This document shows, piece by piece, positions 5,167-7,848 of a DNA stretch of 7,848 nt. The stretch is from Sphingomonas bacterium (GTDB taxonomy: Bacteria; Pseudomonadota; Alphaproteobacteria; Sphingomonadales; Sphingomonadaceae), in contig JAJAYY010000086.1 of NCBI GenBank assembly GCA_026785965.1, forward strand, positions 1 through 7,848, written 5' to 3'. Numbering within the stretch: position 1 is the stretch's first letter; every line of letters begins with the position of its first letter. The position numbers and the translations under genes were made by a program. Below the pieces are notes generated by a model that saw nothing but the letters and a program-made list of their open reading frames with translations, was not told where the DNA came from and ran no database searches.

Positions 5167-7680
5167 TTGAAACTCGTCGTCGTCGAATCGCCTGCCAAGG
5201 CCAAGACCATCGAAGCCTATCTCGGACCCGGCCATCGCGTGCTCGCCAGTTATGGCCATGTCCGCGACCTGCCGCCCAAGGACGGATCGGTCGATCCCGA
5301 CGACGGCTTCGCGATGCTGTGGGAAAATTACCCCGACAAGGCCAAGCAATTGAAGGCGATCGGCGACGAGGCCAGGAAGGCCGATACGCTGATCCTTGCC
5401 ACCGATCCCGATCGCGAGGGCGAGGCGATCAGCTGGCACGTCCAGGAAGTGCTGCGCAAGAAGAAACTGCTCCCGGCCAAGGTCGAGCGCGTGACCTTTA
5501 ACGCGATCACCAAGGCCACCGTGACCGAGGCGATGAAGCATCCGCGCGCGCTCGATGAGGATCTGATCGATGCTTACCGCGCCCGCCGCGCGCTCGATTA
5601 CCTCGTTGGCTTCACGCTCTCGCCGATCCTGTGGCGCAAGCTGCCCGGGGCCAAATCGGCCGGTCGGGTGCAGTCGGTCGCGCTCCGCCTGATCGTCGAC
5701 CGCGAGCGCGAGATCGAACTGTTTAAAGCGCAGGAATATTGGTCGATCGCCGCGACGTTCGAAAGCGACGGCACGCCGTTCACCGCGCGCCTGGTCGGGC
5801 TCGACGGCAGCAAGATCGACCGGCTGACGATCGGCGACAAAGGCAGCGCCGATACCGCCAAGGCGGTGGTCGATGCGGGGCGCTTCACCGTCGCCAGCAC
5901 CGAAACCAAGCCCTTCACCCGCAATCCGCCGCCGCCGTTCACCACTTCGACGCTGCAGCAGGAAGCCTCGCGCAAGCTTGGCTTCTCCGCCAGCCACACG
6001 ATGCGGCTCGCCCAGTCGCTCTACGAGGACGGGCTGATCACCTACATGCGGACCGACGGGGTGCAGATGGCGGGCGAGGCGATTTCCGCCGCTCGGCGCG
6101 CGATCGCCGATCGCTATGACGCGGGCTACGTCCCGGACAAGCCACGCATTTACAGCAGCAAAGCGAAGAATGCTCAGGAAGCGCATGAAGCAATCCGCGT
6201 GACCGATTTCACCAAGGATCGCGGCGGTTCGGGCGACCATGCCAAGCTCTATTCGCTGATCTTCAACCGCGCGCTGGCCAGCCAGATGGCCTCGGCGCGG
6301 CTTGAACGGACCATTGTCGAGCTGACCGACGGCGCGGGCCGCGCGACGCTCCGCGCGACCGGGCAGGTCGTGCTGTTCCCCGGTTATCTCGCGCTCTACG
6401 AAGAAGGCCGCGACGACAAAAATGACGATGAGGACGGCGCGCGGATGCCGTTGCTCAAGGCGGGCGATGCCCCGGCCAAGAAAAGCGTCGAGGCGACCCA
6501 AAGCTTCACCCAGCCGCCACCACGCTATTCGGAGGCGAGCCTGGTCAAGCGGATGGAGGAGCTCGGCATCGGGCGCCCGTCGACTTATGCCGCGACGCTG
6601 CAGACACTCAAGGACCGCGACTATGTCCGCACCGACAAGAACCGCTTCATTCCCGAGGAGAGCGGGCGGCTGGTGACGGCGTTCCTCGAGCGCTTCTTCG
6701 AGCGCTACGTCGATTATGATTACACCGCGTCGCTCGAAGAAGGCCTCGACGACGTGTCGGGCGGGCGCACCGGCTGGCAGCAATTGCTCGAGGCGTTCTG
6801 GAAGGATTTCAAGCCCAAGGCGGGCGAAGTGATGGAGCAGCAGCCCTCGGCTGTGACCGCCGCGCTCGACGAATTCCTCGCCCCGTGGCTATTCCCCGAG
6901 CGCGACGACGGCAGCGATCCGCGCCTGTGCCCGGCGTGCGGCAATGGTCGGCTCGCGCTGCGCGGGGGCAAATATGGCAGCTTCGTCGCCTGCTCCAACT
7001 ACCCTGAGTGCAAATATACCCAGAAGTTCGGGCAAGGCGGGGACGCTGCGGTTGCCGTCGGGCCAACCGATCTCGGCGAGGGCGTGACGCTGCGCAGCGG
7101 GCGCTTTGGTCCTTACGTCCAGCAAGGCGACGACAAGGATGCCAAACGCGCCTCGATCCCCAAGGATGTCGGCACCGACGGGTTAGACCTGGAGATGGCA
7201 CTCAAACTGCTGTCATTGCCACGGCAGATCGGCGTGCATCCCGAAACCGGCAATCCGATCAGCGCCTCGATCGGCCGCTATGGGCCGTATCTGGTGCATG
7301 ACGGCAAATATGCCCGCCTCAGCTCGACCGCCGAAGTGTTCGATACCGGAATGAACGCGGCGGTGGTCAAGCTCGCCGAGGCTGAAGCGGTCAAGGGCCA
7401 GCGCGGCGGTGGCGGTCGCGAACCGCTTAGCGTGCTCGGCGCGCACCCCGAAAGCGGCAAGGAATTGAAGGTCATGGAAGGCCGCTACGGGCCCTATGTC
7501 AGCGATGGCGAGACCCACGCCACTCTGCCCAAATCGGCCGACCCGACGGCGGTGACGCTGGCGGAAGCGGTCGCGCTGATCGACGCCAAGGCGGCCAAGG
7601 GACCGGGCGTTAAAAAGAAGAAGACGGCGCCGGCGAAGAAGAAGCCAGCAGCAAAGAAGTCGGCGGCGAAAAAGGGCTAA
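5167..7680 (+). CDS. topA: DNA topoisomerase I (type IA)
   Basis: TopA relaxes negative supercoils by cutting one strand through a 5'-phosphotyrosine link, with Mg2+. The protein has 837 residues (E. coli 865). A TOPRIM domain (about 1-115) carries MKLVVVESPAKAKTIEAYLG with Glu7 and Lys11, and ATDPDREGEAISW with Asp80, Asp82 and Glu84. The core includes GRVQSVALRLIVDRE (166-180), the active-site block LITYMRTDG with Tyr293 and Arg295, and EAHEAIR (338-344). One tetracysteine zinc finger follows (Cys588, 591, 609, 615), then three GR[FY]GPY[VL] units (645, 703, 772) of Topo C-terminal repeat type and a Lys/Ala-rich tail (about 815-837) that may aid DNA binding. The start is TTG: GAGGAG sits 9 bases upstream and residue 1 aligns with the family's MKLVVVESPAKAK opening. 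An acidic insert (415-424) lies in the core. It follows dprA and converges with the gene at the right edge. Confidence 0.98.
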   Translation: MKLVVVESPAKAKTIEAYLGPGHRVLASYGHVRDLPPKDGSVDPDDGFAMLWENYPDKAKQLKAIGDEARKADTLILATDPDREGEAISWHVQEVLRKKKLLPAKVERVTFNAITKATVTEAMKHPRALDEDLIDAYRARRALDYLVGFTLSPILWRKLPGAKSAGRVQSVALRLIVDREREIELFKAQEYWSIAATFESDGTPFTARLVGLDGSKIDRLTIGDKGSADTAKAVVDAGRFTVASTETKPFTRNPPPPFTTSTLQQEASRKLGFSASHTMRLAQSLYEDGLITYMRTDGVQMAGEAISAARRAIADRYDAGYVPDKPRIYSSKAKNAQEAHEAIRVTDFTKDRGGSGDHAKLYSLIFNRALASQMASARLERTIVELTDGAGRATLRATGQVVLFPGYLALYEEGRDDKNDDEDGARMPLLKAGDAPAKKSVEATQSFTQPPPRYSEASLVKRMEELGIGRPSTYAATLQTLKDRDYVRTDKNRFIPEESGRLVTAFLERFFERYVDYDYTASLEEGLDDVSGGRTGWQQLLEAFWKDFKPKAGEVMEQQPSAVTAALDEFLAPWLFPERDDGSDPRLCPACGNGRLALRGGKYGSFVACSNYPECKYTQKFGQGGDAAVAVGPTDLGEGVTLRSGRFGPYVQQGDDKDAKRASIPKDVGTDGLDLEMALKLLSLPRQIGVHPETGNPISASIGRYGPYLVHDGKYARLSSTAEVFDTGMNAAVVKLAEAEAVKGQRGGGGREPLSVLGAHPESGKELKVMEGRYGPYVSDGETHATLPKSADPTAVTLAEAVALIDAKAAKGPGVKKKKTAPAKKKPAAKKSAAKKG

Positions 7681-7743
7681 GCTTTCCGCTATTGCTTCGC
7701 TGCTCTTGCAATGATCTTCACTGTGAATAAGGAGGCGGGGTGC
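7681..7743. other. Convergent intergenic gap, no clear terminator
   Basis: These 63 bases separate topA from the facing gene on the right. ATTGC (7691-7695) and GCAAT (7708-7712) could form a weak 5-base stem with a 12-base loop, and TTCACTGTGAA (7717-7727) is a small dyad. Neither is followed by a T-run, so I do not call a terminator. Confidence 0.5.
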
Positions 7744-7848
7744 TTAGGATATGCACGCCTTGCACGCCGGGTCGGCGGTGAGGTTCAGCCGACGCCAAAT
7801 AAGCGAAAGCCCGTCGAACAGGTGGAGCGTGCCGGCCGCGTCGGGGGC
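7744..7848 (-). CDS. C-terminal end of a HesA/MoeB/ThiF-family adenylyltransferase (partial)
   Basis: Only the last 34 codons and a TAA are in the window; the gene runs in from the right. The translation includes AGTLHLFDGLSLIWRRLNL followed by TADPACKACIS. This matches the usual ending of MoeB/ThiF/HesA proteins, where a strand reading like G-x-L-x-x-[YF]-[DN]-[AG]-L leads to an R-rich strand and then DP-x-C-x-x-C, the second half of the structural zinc site. Family members adenylate the C-terminal Gly of a small sulfur carrier (MoaD, ThiS) for molybdopterin or thiamine synthesis. Here the pair reads CKAC instead of the common CPVC. The first zinc pair and the ATP-binding part are outside the window, so the exact member cannot be named. 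The family call rests on a short tail and is moderate; being a real minus-strand coding end is supported by the clean codon pattern and the stop. Confidence 0.65.
   Translation of the reverse strand, partial: APDAAGTLHLFDGLSLIWRRLNLTADPACKACIS

Noticed and set aside
4090..6783. Open frame of 897 codons on the minus strand, antisense to dprA and topA
   Set aside because: It crosses two clearly real genes on the other strand, its translation is rich in Arg, Ala, Gly and Asp with no recognisable domain, and GC-rich third positions in the real genes remove stops from the opposite frame.
7771..7793. Inverted repeat GTCGGC ... GCCGAC with an 11-base loop, a possible terminator
   Set aside because: It lies inside the coding end of the minus-strand gene, has no T-run on either strand, and 6-base GC-rich repeats are expected by chance here.

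Overview
This is a GC-rich stretch of what looks like an ordinary core chromosome of an alphaproteobacterium, most likely a sphingomonad. HemA is a glycine-dependent (C4, Shemin-pathway) 5-aminolevulinate synthase whose key residues mostly carry the same numbers as in the Rhodobacter enzyme. Third codon positions are strongly GC-rich, and plsY, dprA and topA lie together. The sphingomonad placement is inferred from protein similarity and gene order as I recall them and was not tested by a search.

Layout: two gene runs diverge from a 75-base gap at 3356-3430. Leftwards on the minus strand run murI (glutamate racemase), hemA, rpiB (ribose-5-phosphate isomerase B) and glyA (serine hydroxymethyltransferase, cut by the left edge). 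Their gaps are 54, 39 and 3 bases, so co-transcription is plausible. Rightwards run plsY (glycerol-3-phosphate acyltransferase), dprA (single-strand DNA-binding RecA loader) and topA (DNA topoisomerase I). plsY and dprA overlap by 4 bases; topA follows after 63 bases with its own strong ribosome binding site. At the right edge the last 34 codons of a minus-strand gene face topA; they resemble the C-terminus of the HesA/MoeB/ThiF adenylyltransferase family.

How the genes fit together: GlyA makes glycine, the amino-acid substrate of HemA, so the left run links one-carbon and glycine metabolism to tetrapyrrole synthesis. MurI supplies D-glutamate for peptidoglycan and RpiB serves the pentose phosphate pathway. 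On the right, PlsY starts phospholipid synthesis while DprA and TopA handle DNA. These look like housekeeping neighbours rather than a dedicated system.

I found no mobile element, CRISPR array, RNA gene, phage remnant or evident novel system. No gene-free gap exceeds 75 bases. The points worth a second look are small: TTG starts for hemA and topA, a 10-base direct repeat bounding the hemA-rpiB spacer, a divergent promoter gap without Shine-Dalgarno sequences, and the repeated C-terminal motif of TopA.
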